DNA from: Siphonodentalium dalli
Taxonomy: Eukaryota; Mollusca; Scaphopoda; Gadilida; Siphonodentaliidae
Direction: 5' to 3'
Length of the DNA stretch: 64,000 nt
NCBI GenBank assembly: GCA_032622095.1
Contig: CP136062.1
Location: forward strand, 165,916,090 to 165,980,089
Shown: positions 22,459 to 33,840 of the stretch, piece after piece
How positions within the stretch are numbered: position 1 is the first letter of the stretch
Layout: each line of letters opens with the position of its first letter
Position numbers and translations under genes: made by a program
The notes under the pieces: generated by a model
What the model saw: the letters and a program-made list of their open reading frames with translations, nothing else
The model's database searches: none
What the model was told of the DNA's origin: nothing

Positions 22459-22610
22459 TTACTTTTCATATTTCAATAGATGCTGGTGTAAACAATAACA
22501 TGTATGGGGCGAGAATTGCTACATGAAGGATGCTATTTTACTTTTCATATTTTAATAGATGCTGGTGTATAACATATAACCTGTTTGGAGCGTGAATTGC
22601 TACACTGTTA
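22459..22610. repeat. two copies of a ~90-bp direct repeat after the WSC gene
   Basis: TTACTTTTCATATTTCAATAG, ATGCTGGTGTA-AACA and GTGAATTGCTACA recur at 22460 and 22546. It may belong to the 3' untranslated region. Confidence 0.75.
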
Positions 22611-22890
22611 AAAAAGTTTCCGTTATTTTACGGAAACAGGTTCTGGTAATCATCTGCCAGAACTAGGTTCCGTAAAATACGGAACACCGTAAAAAAAATA
22701 TCTACAGATTTCCCGTAAAATTACGGAAGACCGTAACAAAAATTTCTACAGATTTCCCGTAAAATTACGGAATACCGTAATTTTTGTTTTACAGTTTTAC
22801 TGTAAAATGACGGAATACCGTAACAAAAATGATACAGTTCTACAGTAAAATTACGGAACCCCGTAACATAAATTATACTGGCCTTAAGTA
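22603..22890. repeat. TACGGA / CCGTAA tandem array
   Basis: Four to five units of about 50-55 bp contain TTTCCCGTAAAATTACGGAA and CCGTAACAAAAAT. The left edge CACTGTTAAAAAAG looks like the start of a short DNA transposon. Most words pair with each other in inverted orientation. Confidence 0.8.
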
Positions 22891-23729
22891 AAATTATGGA
22901 TTCACCGTATAATTGAACCCCATAACTGGACTCGCAGACGAGTAGTTACTAGATTCCTAATCATCATGAGTTCAACAGTCTTAAGCTGTTGAACTTATAA
23001 TCTGTTGAACTTATAATCTGAACATACCGATAATGAATGATTGGGAATCAAATAGTTACTTGACTCCCATTCATTCATTTATAGGGATGTTCTGATATTA
23101 AGTTCAACTAACAGTCTATGCCAGCCATATGCTCATATCATCAGACCATTCCTACACATGAAGAATAGACCATTTAAATGTATGATTTCATGGTAAAATC
23201 CATATTAGGTAACCCATAGATAATAATGTTCTCACCACTACTCAACTTCCATCCTTGATCCAATCGACAGGAAAGTATGTTTCGCACTGGACTCCATGAA
23301 CCGTGTGAAAATTTGATTGCAACTTCATATACAGCAGATTTTTAAAAATCTTGTGTAAATCAATGTTTTCTAATGGCAGCCCGCAAGAGAACTCTCACCA
23401 TACTGACATAAAATTTCAAGATAGAAGACTTTATTCAACTAAAAATTCATATTCAATAGTACACAAAAGTTTGATAATATATGAACAATCGAAAAAGAAA
23501 ATCATTTTAACCAATGCAATTCCAAGCCCCCCCCCCTATTATTTTTGACCTATCACTGTTCCAACTGTTCATACTTTACTAACAATGCTAACTATGAAGC
23601 AAAGATGGAGAAAGGGAAATAGCTCTTGACAAAAAAGACATGGACAAAATATGTCAGCATCCTTCCATCAATTCTGATCTATTTATAGGATTCCAAACAA
23701 GCTGAAATGTTTGCACAAACACAAAATTC
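22891..23729. other. non-coding stretch with a small hairpin
   Basis: GTTCAACAGTCTTAAGCTGTTGAAC (22972-22996) is a perfect short hairpin, followed by a direct repeat CTGTTGAACTTATAAT. GAATGAATGGGAGTC-type words around 23030 and 23068 also pair. There is a C run at 23527-23534. No gene. Confidence 0.45.
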
Positions 23730-24310
23730 ATAAATTTCCAAGTCAAACACGATCCGTAACTCTGGTAAAAATTAAAAGACGAAACCCAAAGTATATGGAT
23801 ATCTTTGCCGCCAATATGTGCTATCGCAATGCCAAAGACAATGAAAAATAGGATAATTAACACTCAAGTTACGAGGTGATATGTTCAGATGGACACGAAA
23901 TTTCCAAGTCAAACAAGGGCTGCATCTCTGGTAAAAATAAATGGACGAAACCCGTTTTATGTGGGTATCCTATCCCCCAACCTGTTCTATCACCATGCCA
24001 AATCTGATATAACCCTTTCATGATGGGAGCTGTGCTGGTGCAGCATTAAATATCCACTTCAAGTGCATTCTCTTATATATGCAAGTCTCCCATAGGAAGC
24101 CTCGCATATGTAACAGAATGCACTGACTAACAGGTCAATGTAAATATTGTTAGGCCACTGTATTCTCTTATGGAAGACTCCCATATATGAGAGAATATAT
24201 TGGCCCATGATTTTCCCCAAACATTAAAGAAGATCCAGTCATGGAAGAGTTAACACCAAAGTTACAAGGTGATATGTATGTTCGGATGGACAGATTCGAT
24301 ATAAACATTT
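23730..24310. repeat. ~140-bp dispersed repeat, 2.5 copies, split by a TTAA element
   Basis: AATTTCCAAGTCAAACA, TCTGGTAAAAAT-AAA-GACGAAACC, GTATCCTATCCCCCAACCTGT, ATCACCATGCCAA and GTTACAAGGTGATATGTTC-GATGGACA recur in order at 23735, 23898 and 24250. The last copy is cut by the element at 24009-24253. A more distant copy lies at 38780-38945. Confidence 0.75.
24009..24253. mobile_element. TTAA-type short element with two palindromes, copy A
   Basis: Left end ATAA-CCCTTTCATGATGGGAG. Right end CCAGTCATGGAAGAG-TTAA (diverged inverted copy). Internal palindromes lie at 24063-24125 and 24155-24203, built on ATTCTCTTATATATGC. Same architecture as 12304-12703 but more diverged. It interrupts the surrounding ~140-bp repeat. 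Confidence 0.72.
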
Positions 24311-25081
24311 AGGGATGGACATACAGACGGATGGATCAAACCCATTCCTATACTCCCCACTGGCAAAAGATTGATCAAACCCATTCCTACACTTCTTGTC
24401 GACAAAATAGAGCAAAGTAGACAATTCCCGCCACCAACCCTAGGCGTACATTACATTAGTGTCTAACCCACACCCCCCCCAATATTGTATGTCTTGATAT
24501 AAGTAAAATATGGCATTTTAAACACTTATTACAAGGCTATATTGAAGAAGGTATCTTTGTGATTGAAAAAACAACACTTCAAAAGTGATCATTTGAGCAC
24601 CAAATCCTGGATAATGTCAACAGTTTTTAGAATATCATACATGTACAGGGTATGAGCTAACGTTGTCATAACTCCATACCAAGGCTTGACTGCGTCAATT
24701 CCGATGATAGCTTAAACAACTTCTTATCCGTTTCCGTCTTTTTCTTTTTGCCAATCCGTTTGTTCCCTTGTGATGGTTGAATCTTGAACACAACCCTGGA
24801 ATTTTAAAATGAACAAATGAAACATATGGTTGCAACAGCAGTCTTCGTGAAACAAAATAAAAAAGAGCTAATTCCCATTCAGCTTATTCATGTGCAATAC
24901 ATCTGTATTTCACTACAAATCAAACAAATAAAAAAACATTCAACATTGTTAAAGCTCATAAATTTATAACACATTCAGTATTACCTCCATAAACCAAACT
25001 AAGACCGGTCCTATCGTTAGGTATAGAATATGTTGTATGGACAGCTTTGGTCCAGATTGTTAAGTAATGTTCAATCAAATA
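24311..25081. other. non-coding stretch between paired elements
   Basis: A short direct repeat (GATCAAACCCATTCCTA) lies at 24332 and 24372. There is a C run at 24470-24480. No gene is seen. Confidence 0.4.
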
Positions 25082-25329
25082 TTAGCCCTTCCATGGCTAG
25101 AGCTTCCTGAAATTTTGAGAAAAAACTGTGACAATCTATTCTCTTATATATGCGAGTCTATCATATATATGATAATATATTGGCTTATCAGTATTTACCT
25201 TGACCTTGAAAGCCAGTGTATTCTCTGATATATGCAAGGCTCCCATGGGAGACTCACATACATAAGAGAATGCACTAGTACAGGAACTTTGATGCTACAT
25301 GAGCACTGCCCCCGTCATGAAAGGGTTAT
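25082..25329. mobile_element. TTAA-type short element with two palindromes, copy B
   Basis: Left TTAG-CCCTTCCATGGCTAGAG. Right CCCCGTCATGAAAGGG-TTAT. Palindromes lie at 25131-25183 and 25213-25276. It is the second copy of the family seen at 24009-24253, 830 bp away in the same arrangement. Confidence 0.7.
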
Positions 25330-26031
25330 AAAGTACATAGAACATTTTTAAATAGCGATAAAATATCTAAAATTCATCCAACAAATTCTTTGTTGCACGT
25401 GGAAAATAATGTCATACCAAATGTTGCATAGTATTGTATACTGCATTACAGCAAGTCTATTTTAAATGAATATGACTATTTTGGTGCAAATGCTTTGAAA
25501 TCATGAGATTAGGTTGCATCCAGTTTGCATGTTTATTATATGTATTTGGCTCTGACATTAACCATTAAACTACAGTTTAGTTTAAAATTAACTATATCTC
25601 CAGTTACAGACAATATGGGTCTGACAATTCAGGTGGTAAACCAGTTGAGAACACCAATTTAGTGTATCATGATAGGTATCGTATTGTTGATTATGTATCA
25701 CGATTTGTATCGTATTGTGGCAAGGTACATGTAAAGTTCAGTTTGTTACAGCCCTAAAAAATACTTAAAATGTACAAATTCTAAAATCACAGTGCAGTAT
25801 TATTGCCATACATGTATGTATATTCAGCACCAGTAACTAAAGGCAGGTTTTCAAAAAATGAACCATATCAAATCCCACACTAACAATATAGGTCTAGGGT
25901 AAACTTAATGCCCACTGGAAATTAATTTTATTTAAGGCGCTAAGGCTGAAGGGGTCATTGTTACCACATGTTGTTGTGTTGGGTACCCAACTTTACGAAC
26001 AGGTGTTTAGGACCCAGCTTGACTATTGCGG
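25330..26031. other. non-coding stretch with a hAT-like repeat scrap
   Basis: GATAGGTATCGTATTG, ATGTATCACGATTTGTATCG and GTTACAGCCCTA at 25670-25755 resemble the end of a degenerate hAT-type short element read backwards. GGCTGAAGGGGTCATTGTTACC at 25946 matches the end of the element at 26380. Confidence 0.45.
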
Positions 26032-27073
26032 CAGGGCTCAAAATACATTAAATTTTGCAAGAATCAAACGCTGACTTAAGTTAGTCATAAAGAACTGAAA
26101 ATTGAAAAGTTTTCGCAAGAAAATGACTACAAATGCACCATTGCATTGAATCGATAATATTTAACACAGCTGGCACCGACATTTTATTTTACACGGAATC
26201 AGATTGTGCATTATTATTGTGTCTTGTTCTTTGTCAATCATGAATGTGAGCATAACATTTTCTGCCTTGTTTGAACATTTTCATTAAACAAAATAAAAAG
26301 CGAATTTGAGGCAGGAATAAGATTTAAAGAGGACTACACATGAACCATGTCATCGGGCCAACGAGTAACTAATACTAATGCTGAAGGGGTCACTCTCACC
26401 AAAAAAAAGTGCCGAAGGGTACACAGGATTTTAAAATGTGCTGAAGGGTACACAGGTTTTGAAATCTCGTTTTAAATGACGTTTAGTATTCGTATTTGCC
26501 ATGTTTTCTGTTAGAGAATGCTTCATTGCGTTCCAATGAACATTAAAATGAACAGAAAACAAACTGCTAATTGGCATCAGACTTTCAGAAATACAGTTTT
26601 AGTGCCAATCACAAACCCTGTGTACCCTTCAGCACATTTTCCAAACCCTGTGTACCCTTCAACACTTTTTTTGGTGAGAGTGACCCCTTCAGCAATACTA
26701 ATAGTTAATAATTCCTGTCGCCAGTGTCGGGCCATTATGACGGTAAACCATAACACACTCCAAAATCTTGTTATTGTTATATTATACACCAGTACTTATA
26801 CAGATAAATGAACTATTTTCTCAGACCTGATACTAAAAAATGTAGCTCAGTCGGACTATGATACAAGAAACGAGCTATGTACAGTATGTAGCTTGTTTTG
26901 CATGCCTTAGTGTGCTTAACCTTAGGACTAAGATTCAACGATAATCACCGAATCGATTCTCATAACGATTTTCGCAAAACGTTTCAATTGTCATTGTTTT
27001 ATGGCTAACTCGATTCAGCATTTTTAACCATTTGAATCTGATTCACGCACAATTGAATGTATTTTCAGCCCTG
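26032..27073. mobile_element. hAT-like non-autonomous element, ~1.04 kb
   Basis: Left end CAGGGCTCAAAATACATT. Right end (inverted) AATGTATTTTCAGCCCTG. About 16 of the first 18 bases pair, and similarity continues for another 20. CAGGG-type ends are typical of hAT elements, but no 8-bp target duplication was found. No transposase frame is seen. It contains the younger fold-back element 26380-26693. Confidence 0.65.
26371..26702. mobile_element. fold-back element with perfect 9-bp target duplication
   Basis: Element 26380-26693 starts GCTGAAGGGGTCACTCTCAC and ends with its inverted copy. The arms are ~85 bp and contain the tandem phrase CTGAAGGGTACACAGG twice. AATACTAAT flanks it on both sides (26371-26379 and 26694-26702). 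A 9-bp duplication is typical of Mutator-like transposons (family assignment inferred). The coding frame across it is an artefact. Confidence 0.88.
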
Positions 27074-27122
27074 GGCCTGGTTTTGGATGGATGTGTGCTG
27101 GTCTGCTTGACCTAGCTGGTGA

Positions 27123-27495
27123 TACCCCGTTGGACAAAACAGGTGTCCATTGGCACCACGGTGTATTTGCCGTTCGGCTGCGGTGTCAGAGTTTGTAACT
27201 GTAGTTGAGCACGGCGGCCGAATGGCAGTACACTGTGGCCAAACGGCAAGTTCACTGTTGCCGAATGGCAACTACCCTCGCGGTCGAATGGCATGTACAC
27301 CGTGGTTAGATTTCTGGTTTGTATTGTATATTTTCACTTTGATGAAAGTATTCCGTAGCAACTACACCATGCCGAATGGCAATTACACCACGGCCCAACT
27401 GTAGTTAGCCGGTGGAGCCGCGGTGTAGTTGCATTTCGGCCGCGGTGGCAACGCTAACCGCAGTTAAGTTGACACTTGTTTTGTCCAGCAGGGTA
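27123..27495. mobile_element. GC-rich TA-flanked inverted-repeat element
   Basis: Ends TA-CCCCGTTGGACAAAACAG and CTTGTTTTGTCCAGCAGGG-TA. The interior is much GC-richer than the surroundings and repeats GCCGAATGGCA and CACCGCGG-type words in both orientations. The TA target site suggests mariner-type mobility. No transposase. Confidence 0.8.
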
Positions 27496-28705
27496 GGCCG
27501 AACTGTCAACTTACAAGTTACATGTACAAGTTATAGGCCCAATAGCCAAGTGAAATAAACTCACAATATCTTGCAAGTTATGCCTACAACCTAGTACAGG
27601 ATCGACTATACATCTTTTAATTTATCTCGTAGATTTTCGACTAGGTCAGGAGAACCTGGAGGTTGAACAGAAGAACACTCCCTGTTGAACTTGAAGTTAA
27701 TTGACAACATTCTCTGGTCAGCTAAATTTATCATTGAATAGAAGAAGTATCGTCGAAATTGACCTGCACCCATTTTGCATCAATAGCACTATATTACACA
27801 CAAAAACTCTAACAAAATATATAAATTTTCACAAGATGTGAAAATAAAAAACATCTATAATTTTTTAAGCTCCCGGATGAAATGTCGAATATAATTATGT
27901 ACTATATTTGTATTGTACCGAAATAAATGTGTCGACAGAGCATTCCTAGAATAAAATAGACAGGTAAAAGAATGACACATAGTTCTGATGTTCTAACATT
28001 CTTTCATTACCGGAGCGGCCCGGCGCCATTTATTTTCACTAACATGGAACTGCATTCAATCTACCGAAAACCTTTGCAAATAAATAAGTTCATAACCTAT
28101 GTCTATGAGACTGCATGTATATTATATGCGTCCGATGATTCCAACATACACATATTTGATTATTAATGAATTATGATCACATTAAACATACCTTTGATCT
28201 GTATATCTGTCGTTTACTCCAAAGTTACTTGTGTTGTCAGTCAAAACCGTGATACTTTCAAAGATACGCGCGGTGCCACGCGATTTGCTGCAAGCTATCC
28301 CACGATTCCGCATTCTACAGAAACTGGTTCTGTATTCTGATTAACGTAACATAGTTAAGTATATTTAACAGAACCTATATATGTAATTTAACAGTAATTT
28401 ATGACAGTGTACATGAGGGATGCTATTGTGTTTGATATTGAATTGTTTATGCATTAATTTCCTAACCTTTGGATGATTCAGAGGAAAACACATTTTTTGG
28501 GTCAAGTTTTCAATATGATAAAATGATATTCTTTGGTTGTTATAGGTCTAGTGTATATAAATGTATGTCACATTTGGTCTTCAATTTTTTTTAACAGAAC
28601 AAAGCAGGAAACCGTGTTAATGTAAATTTTATGTTGTAACTGGAGATATGGAACCCTGAATACATACTTAACCCCACATATTCAGGAGCTAGTAGCTCCT
28701 TCTAA
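27496..28705. other. non-coding stretch
   Basis: No recognisable exon, array or element. Confidence 0.4.
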
Positions 28706-29112
28706 GGGTACGTGCATACGCTGCCAAGTTTGCACGGTATGTTCTGCAAGGCATTTCATCATAGAAAACCACATGGTGCCATAATTTGAAAGTAAACGTG
28801 CATATAACGTGCATCTTTACCAAAGCGAACGACATGAGAAGTAAACATTCTGGAGTTCCACTTGTAACGGCGCTACTGACATTTGCCTTCAAATACCTGT
28901 ATGATTGATTCTTACGAGATCATTGCACGCTATTTACAGGCAAATTCCGGTAGTACAGGTGGAACTACGGGGATTTTACTTCGCTTGTAGTTCGGTGTGG
29001 TACATATGCATGTTATATGCTTGTTTCCGTTCATATTATGGCACAATATCGTTTTCTACAACAAAATGCCTGCAAACAATACCGTGCAAACTTGCCAGTG
29101 TATGAATGTACC
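28706..29112. mobile_element. ~407-bp fold-back element
   Basis: Left arm GGTACGTGCATACGCTGCCA, then AGTTTGCACGGTAT. Right arm ATACCGTGCAAACTTGCCAGTG, then TATGAATGTACC. Pairing can be followed inward for about 170 bp with mismatches (AAATGCC-TGCA, GGTGGAACTACGG versus GAGTTCCACTTG). No coding capacity. Confidence 0.75.
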
Positions 29113-30424
29113 ATAAGTGCCTGTTTGTGCTTAAGTTGAACATTTCCTTCATCCTATCAGCAACTTTTTTTTGAACACACACGATCGTCAAGCCTCATAT
29201 TGAAACTAGACATGGCAAGGATAACACTAAAGCATGTAGATGTAGCCTTGATCTCTGAGTTGTTCTCCACGAGGTCGGAATTATTAGACATGACAATATT
29301 TATTTAAACTGATAAACACAGTTAGCATGTATACAAAGTACAAAGGGATATAAAAGTCTTACTTAACTCCCATATTTTGTTCCATTTTGTAACGATTCTG
29401 TAAGAAGGACAAAACTGTTCTTTGTGGATTGTTCCAACATCGTTAATGCTGAGATGTCCAGTATTGGCATGCTATACGGGGTACCTATTCCCGTCCATCT
29501 GCATAATATTTGTTATTTTTGGAGTGTTCCAACATCGTTTTGCCTCTGTATGAAAGTTCATCGAACGTGAACAATCTATAACAAATGGACACCCTTCGGA
29601 TACAGGAAACTATCGTCCAATTTCCCTTTATGTTGTATGGGTACAAGTTTGAATAAACTTTCTTTTAAATCATTTTCAGCACATTTTAACTCCAATAGTT
29701 GAATTTACTGTTATATCAACCGGGCCACCTTCCTGATAATTAACATCTAGATCTAAATTAATATTAAAGGAACACAGAAGAAAGAGTCCACATATTGAGT
29801 CACATATGTAACCAGTTAGTGGTTGTTTTTGGAATAATATAGTCACATAATTATGTAACCAGTTAGTGGTTGTTTTCGGAATAATATGTAAACTCAATTA
29901 TCTAGTTCAAAGTGATATTGACATGTCTTATACATTCATGACGTTGTTTTTAGGTCAATGGTTGCAACTCGTATTTTCTCTGGTTTTGAACACATGCTTC
30001 CTCTCGTCATCCGATTCGTTACTAGCATCTGATATGAACTGAATTGATTTGACATTATTCATAAGATAGTAATACTAAGCTACACATTAATTTTTTTAGC
30101 CAAGGGTACGTCAATGTCTGAATCGTGATTCTATCAAGATGAGGATGAGAAACCGACACCAGCAACAGTATAGAGAGTAAGTGTTGGTGTATATGACAAA
30201 TTTCAGTTTGCGCTCAGGTGTTGAATCTCGGATAAATTTATAATATTTTTGTTAGGTTCGCGTCACCATACAATCCGCTTCTTTGTGGTCTAATTCTACA
30301 ATACTGGTACAGGCCAATGAGCAGTGTATTTAAATAACCTGATAAATGCGTTTCATATTGAGAGCCAACATATACATATTTTCTATTTTTCCAACAATCC
30401 GAAACAAAATGTTGCAGAAATTAT
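29113..30424. other. non-coding stretch with a 50-bp duplication
   Basis: ATGTAACCAGTTAGTGGTTG, then TTTT-GGAATAATAT occurs twice (29806 and 29855). Nothing else is recognised. Confidence 0.5.
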
Positions 30425-30640
30425 TTGCTCTGAATGCAGGGGGGGGGGGGGCGGGGGGTCGGAAAACATTTCCAGGCACGTATGATCATTTAAATTTTTT
30501 CCGGCCACAGGGGACCCACCCACCCAATTTCTTCCGTTTCTGGCCTTTTTTCCAGGCAATTTTGGACACCCACCCTTTTTTTCCGTTTCAGGAAGTTTTT
30601 TCCGGTCAGTTTTGGACACCCACCCCCCCTTAAATTTGAG
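30425..30640. repeat. GGGTGGGTG / TTTTTTCCGG dispersed repeat, copy 1
   Basis: A G run of 12 at 30438, followed by AACATTTCCAGGCACGTATGA and several TTTTTTCCGG and GACACCCACCC words. An inverted copy lies at 31835-31935 (ACACCCACCCACCCC, then CATACGTGCCTGGAAATTTT). Open frames across it are compositional. Confidence 0.75.
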
Positions 30641-30962
30641 AAAAATTATCAATTGAGCAACCAAATAGCTGATTATCCTGCATTATCATAATTTATTGCG
30701 CTATATTTGAATAGAACAGTGCATAATGAGATAACTATACTATTTGAATTTATCATATGTGTCATTAATCAAGAAATGTGTCAACATAATCACATTTCTA
30801 GGGATATATAGGCAGAGTGCAAAGGTTTTTATTAACATTCATTTTCATAATATATAGTCACATGATCTAGTCACATAATCACATTTGAGTATTCTACAGA
30901 ATACATGGTACCGGTACAACAAATTTCAGATTATTTGATATTTTGATATTTGCTATGTGATA

Positions 30963-31101
30963 TACAGTAATGCCCTAATTAATCGACTCCATAACCACAG
31001 CAGAATAATGGGTAATTTAATTTTAATTTCCGACTAAATCCTGAAAAATTACCCATTATTCTGCTGTGGTTATGGAGTCGTTTAATTAGGGCATTACTGT
31101 A
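30963..31101. mobile_element. mariner-like palindromic element, third copy
   Basis: TA-CAGTAATGCCCTAATTAATC to GATT-like inverse and GGGCATTACTG-TA, with arms of ~55 bp. The inner words CATAACCACAGCAGAATAAT match 16984-17114. Confidence 0.85.
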
Positions 31102-32403
31102 TTGCTGGAATCAAATTGTTTATCAAAACATGTGGAAATACAACTGTTCATCCCAGTTCATCCCAGTTTGAAGAATAATGCTAATACCAAACATAACCAT
31201 GATATACATGTGTGACTCTTCTTGGGGCATCTCAGAAACCAGAACTGGGGAAACATGTTATAGCGTGTAATGGCAGGCTGGTAGCCACTGCCTGAAGTAA
31301 TAGGCTTCGTAATAATTGGGAATAATATGGATGGATAGCCCAATTTCACTTCTTTTTTGCTCACGATATCAGTGACGATAAAATCTTCGTTACTGTGATT
31401 AACATTACAAGCTGATCCACATTAACATGGAAAACAATGTGAAATTGTTCAAGCTGGCCTTCAATTTATTTGTTAAGATTTTGTTTTACGTTGTCAAAAG
31501 TCTATTTTATTCCATTATTTATTATATCTTTATTTCCAAGTCACATATGGTCAAGTGTGCTTTCATTTTATTGCTTATTTTCAGCTGAGTTCTGCATAGT
31601 TAATCTTATTTTGCTGTATCAGTAGATGGAATCCTGATTAAATTTTATTTTTCCATAGCGCAGTGTCTAGTTCTATCAAGTTGAATTTGGGTTATTGTTG
31701 GCCATTGTGCAACTGATCCAACTTCTGATAACCTCTATATGTAGTATAGCATTAGTATTAACTATATATGACCTGTTTCTGTTCAAAACACATCAAAATA
31801 AGACTCAATAGCAGGAATGGAAAACAATTTTGGCATATGGAAAAAACTGTTTTTTGGACCCAAGAGACACCCACCCACCCCATCATACGTGCCTGGAAAT
31901 TTTTTCCGATCCCCGAAAATAGACCGGGGCACGCCCATGTTGCGATATGTTTGATTCGTCCTTACCTCACTATATCGGTACATAACATGAAATGCCAAAC
32001 AGAGGTAATTTAAACACAACGTTAAAATATTTTAATACAAGTAGGGTATAGTCAGATTAATGTAAACCATGCAAACTGTTGTATTTTCATGTACCTTTAT
32101 TTTTGTTTAAGATTGTTTAACAATATTCAATACGGATCGAGGCCACTCAGAAACAAATTGTGCCATGACCTGTCCCAGGCATTCCTTGCTCTGGTGGAAT
32201 TATGGTTCCTGCCATGGTGCGCCCTCCTCCCATCAATTCCGCCCTTGGGTGTGAATGTGAATGACTAAAAGCTATTACTTTTGTATAAATAAATATCCTT
32301 TACTCACCAAGAAGTTCTGATTAATCTGCAGCAAACCTCCAATGTCTTTCTTGATAAAAAAACAACAAACTGGAGCAACAGCAATCTTTAATGTTTTCAT
32401 TCA
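31102..32403. other. non-coding stretch, including repeat copy 2 at 31835-31935
   Basis: It holds the inverted partner of 30425-30640 at 31835-31935. No exon is recognised. Confidence 0.45.
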
Positions 32404-32905
32404 TTAGCAGTTTAGCAGCATAGCACCTCTAGAATTCAGTTTGAAACTCTCTTTTTTAATATTTGCATTCCTTAGCAGTTTAGCAGCATAGCACCGCTAT
32501 AATTCAGTTTGAAACTCTCTCTTTTAATATGTTCATTCCTTAGCAGTTTAGCAGCATAGCACCGCTAGAATTCAGTTTGAAACTATCATTTTTTTAAATA
32601 TTTTCTTTTGTTAGCAGTTTAGCAGCATACCATCGCTATAATTGAGTTTGAAACTCTCTTTTTAATGTTTTCATTCCTTCCCGGTTTAGCAGCGTAGCAC
32701 CGCTAGAATTCAGTTTGAAACTCTTGTTTTTTAATATTTTCATTCGTTAGCAGTTTCGCAGCATATCACCGCTAGAATTGAGTTTGAAACTCTCTTATTT
32801 TAATATTTTCCTTTGTAAGCAGTTTAGCAGCATATCACCGCTAGAATTGAGTTTGAAACTATCTTTTTAATATTTTCATTCATTAGCAGCTTAACAGCGT
32901 GTATA
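32404..32905. repeat. ~69-bp satellite, seven copies plus a partial
   Basis: The unit TTAGCAGTTTAGCAGCATAG, CACCGCTAGAATT-AGTTTGAAACTC, TTTTTAATATTTTCATTC starts near 32404, 32472, 32540, 32611, 32678, 32747, 32816 and 32883. Spacing is 67-71 bp with scattered substitutions. There are no unique spacers between units. Confidence 0.92.
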
Positions 32906-33840
32906 TTATATATATACATGCATATTATAACAGTCATAGAGGATCTCAATTGATTTTCTATTTTATACAGAATTTGTCAACCGAGTTCACTAAATTTGAT
33001 TTTAGCTCAGGTTTACTGAGGCTGAAATAGAATATAGTGGATGAGGTTGATAAATTCCGTATAAAATAAAACATGTTTGAGATTCTATTTATCACATGAT
33101 CAAATAAACAAGAACTTAGACATATTTTGTTGAAAAGAACAAGTTTGGCTGCGGTGCTTGCAAGTGACACAAAGATTGACATGACGTCATCGCATGCGAC
33201 ACGTTTCACATACCGTATATATATATATTTGGCCCCTAAATACACATTTGAAAAATTGGACTGAAGTTCCCCGGCCACCACATACATATTTAAAATTTGA
33301 GCATAAGAAACTCATATAATTTATCAAACTGGACCGAGCTTCCCTGGCCATCACATACATATAGAATATTAGTATGCAGGCCTTTAGATTACCCTAATTT
33401 GGGCACACCGGGGAATAAGACAGGATACACCGGGGCGACCACGGTTCGGCCTGGTGCGCGAAAATGTTGAAATTTGCAGTCAAAAGATGCAATTTCCTGG
33501 CTTTTAGGTGTTCAATCTGGACAAAAATGTCACTTAGTGTCTTGTTTTCACATTCCCATTTCCTATTTTACAAATTTATGTAGCCAGGGCAATATTTATA
33601 TTTATTAACACTAAACAAATCTGACTCTCCGCTACTTTTCTAACACTCATCTATACTTTGAGAATATATATAACATATAACAGATTCTCTATCTGCACTA
33701 TATTGAATAAATCTAGTCTAAATCTTAGTCGATTTTTAATGATAAAAAAAATAAATAAATAAATGAAGTAGAATTTGGGCACATTTTTAATATTGGCCAC
33801 ACCGTTTAACGGCGGTAATTTGGGGGAATTTAAAGGCCTG
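32906..33840. other. non-coding stretch with an ~85-bp duplication
   Basis: TTGGACTGAAGTTCCCCGGCCA, then CACATACATAT (33256) recurs as CTGGACCGAGCTTCCCTGGC (33331). CACACCGGGG words lie near 33407. No gene. Confidence 0.45.

Noticed and set aside
30346-30664. Proline/glycine/phenylalanine-rich frames on both strands
   Set aside because: Explained by G runs and TTTTTTCCGG / CACCCACCC words of a dispersed repeat.
32404-32905. CRISPR-like regular repeats
   Set aside because: Units are contiguous and whole-unit similar, with no unique spacers and no cas genes; the window is eukaryotic. It is a satellite.
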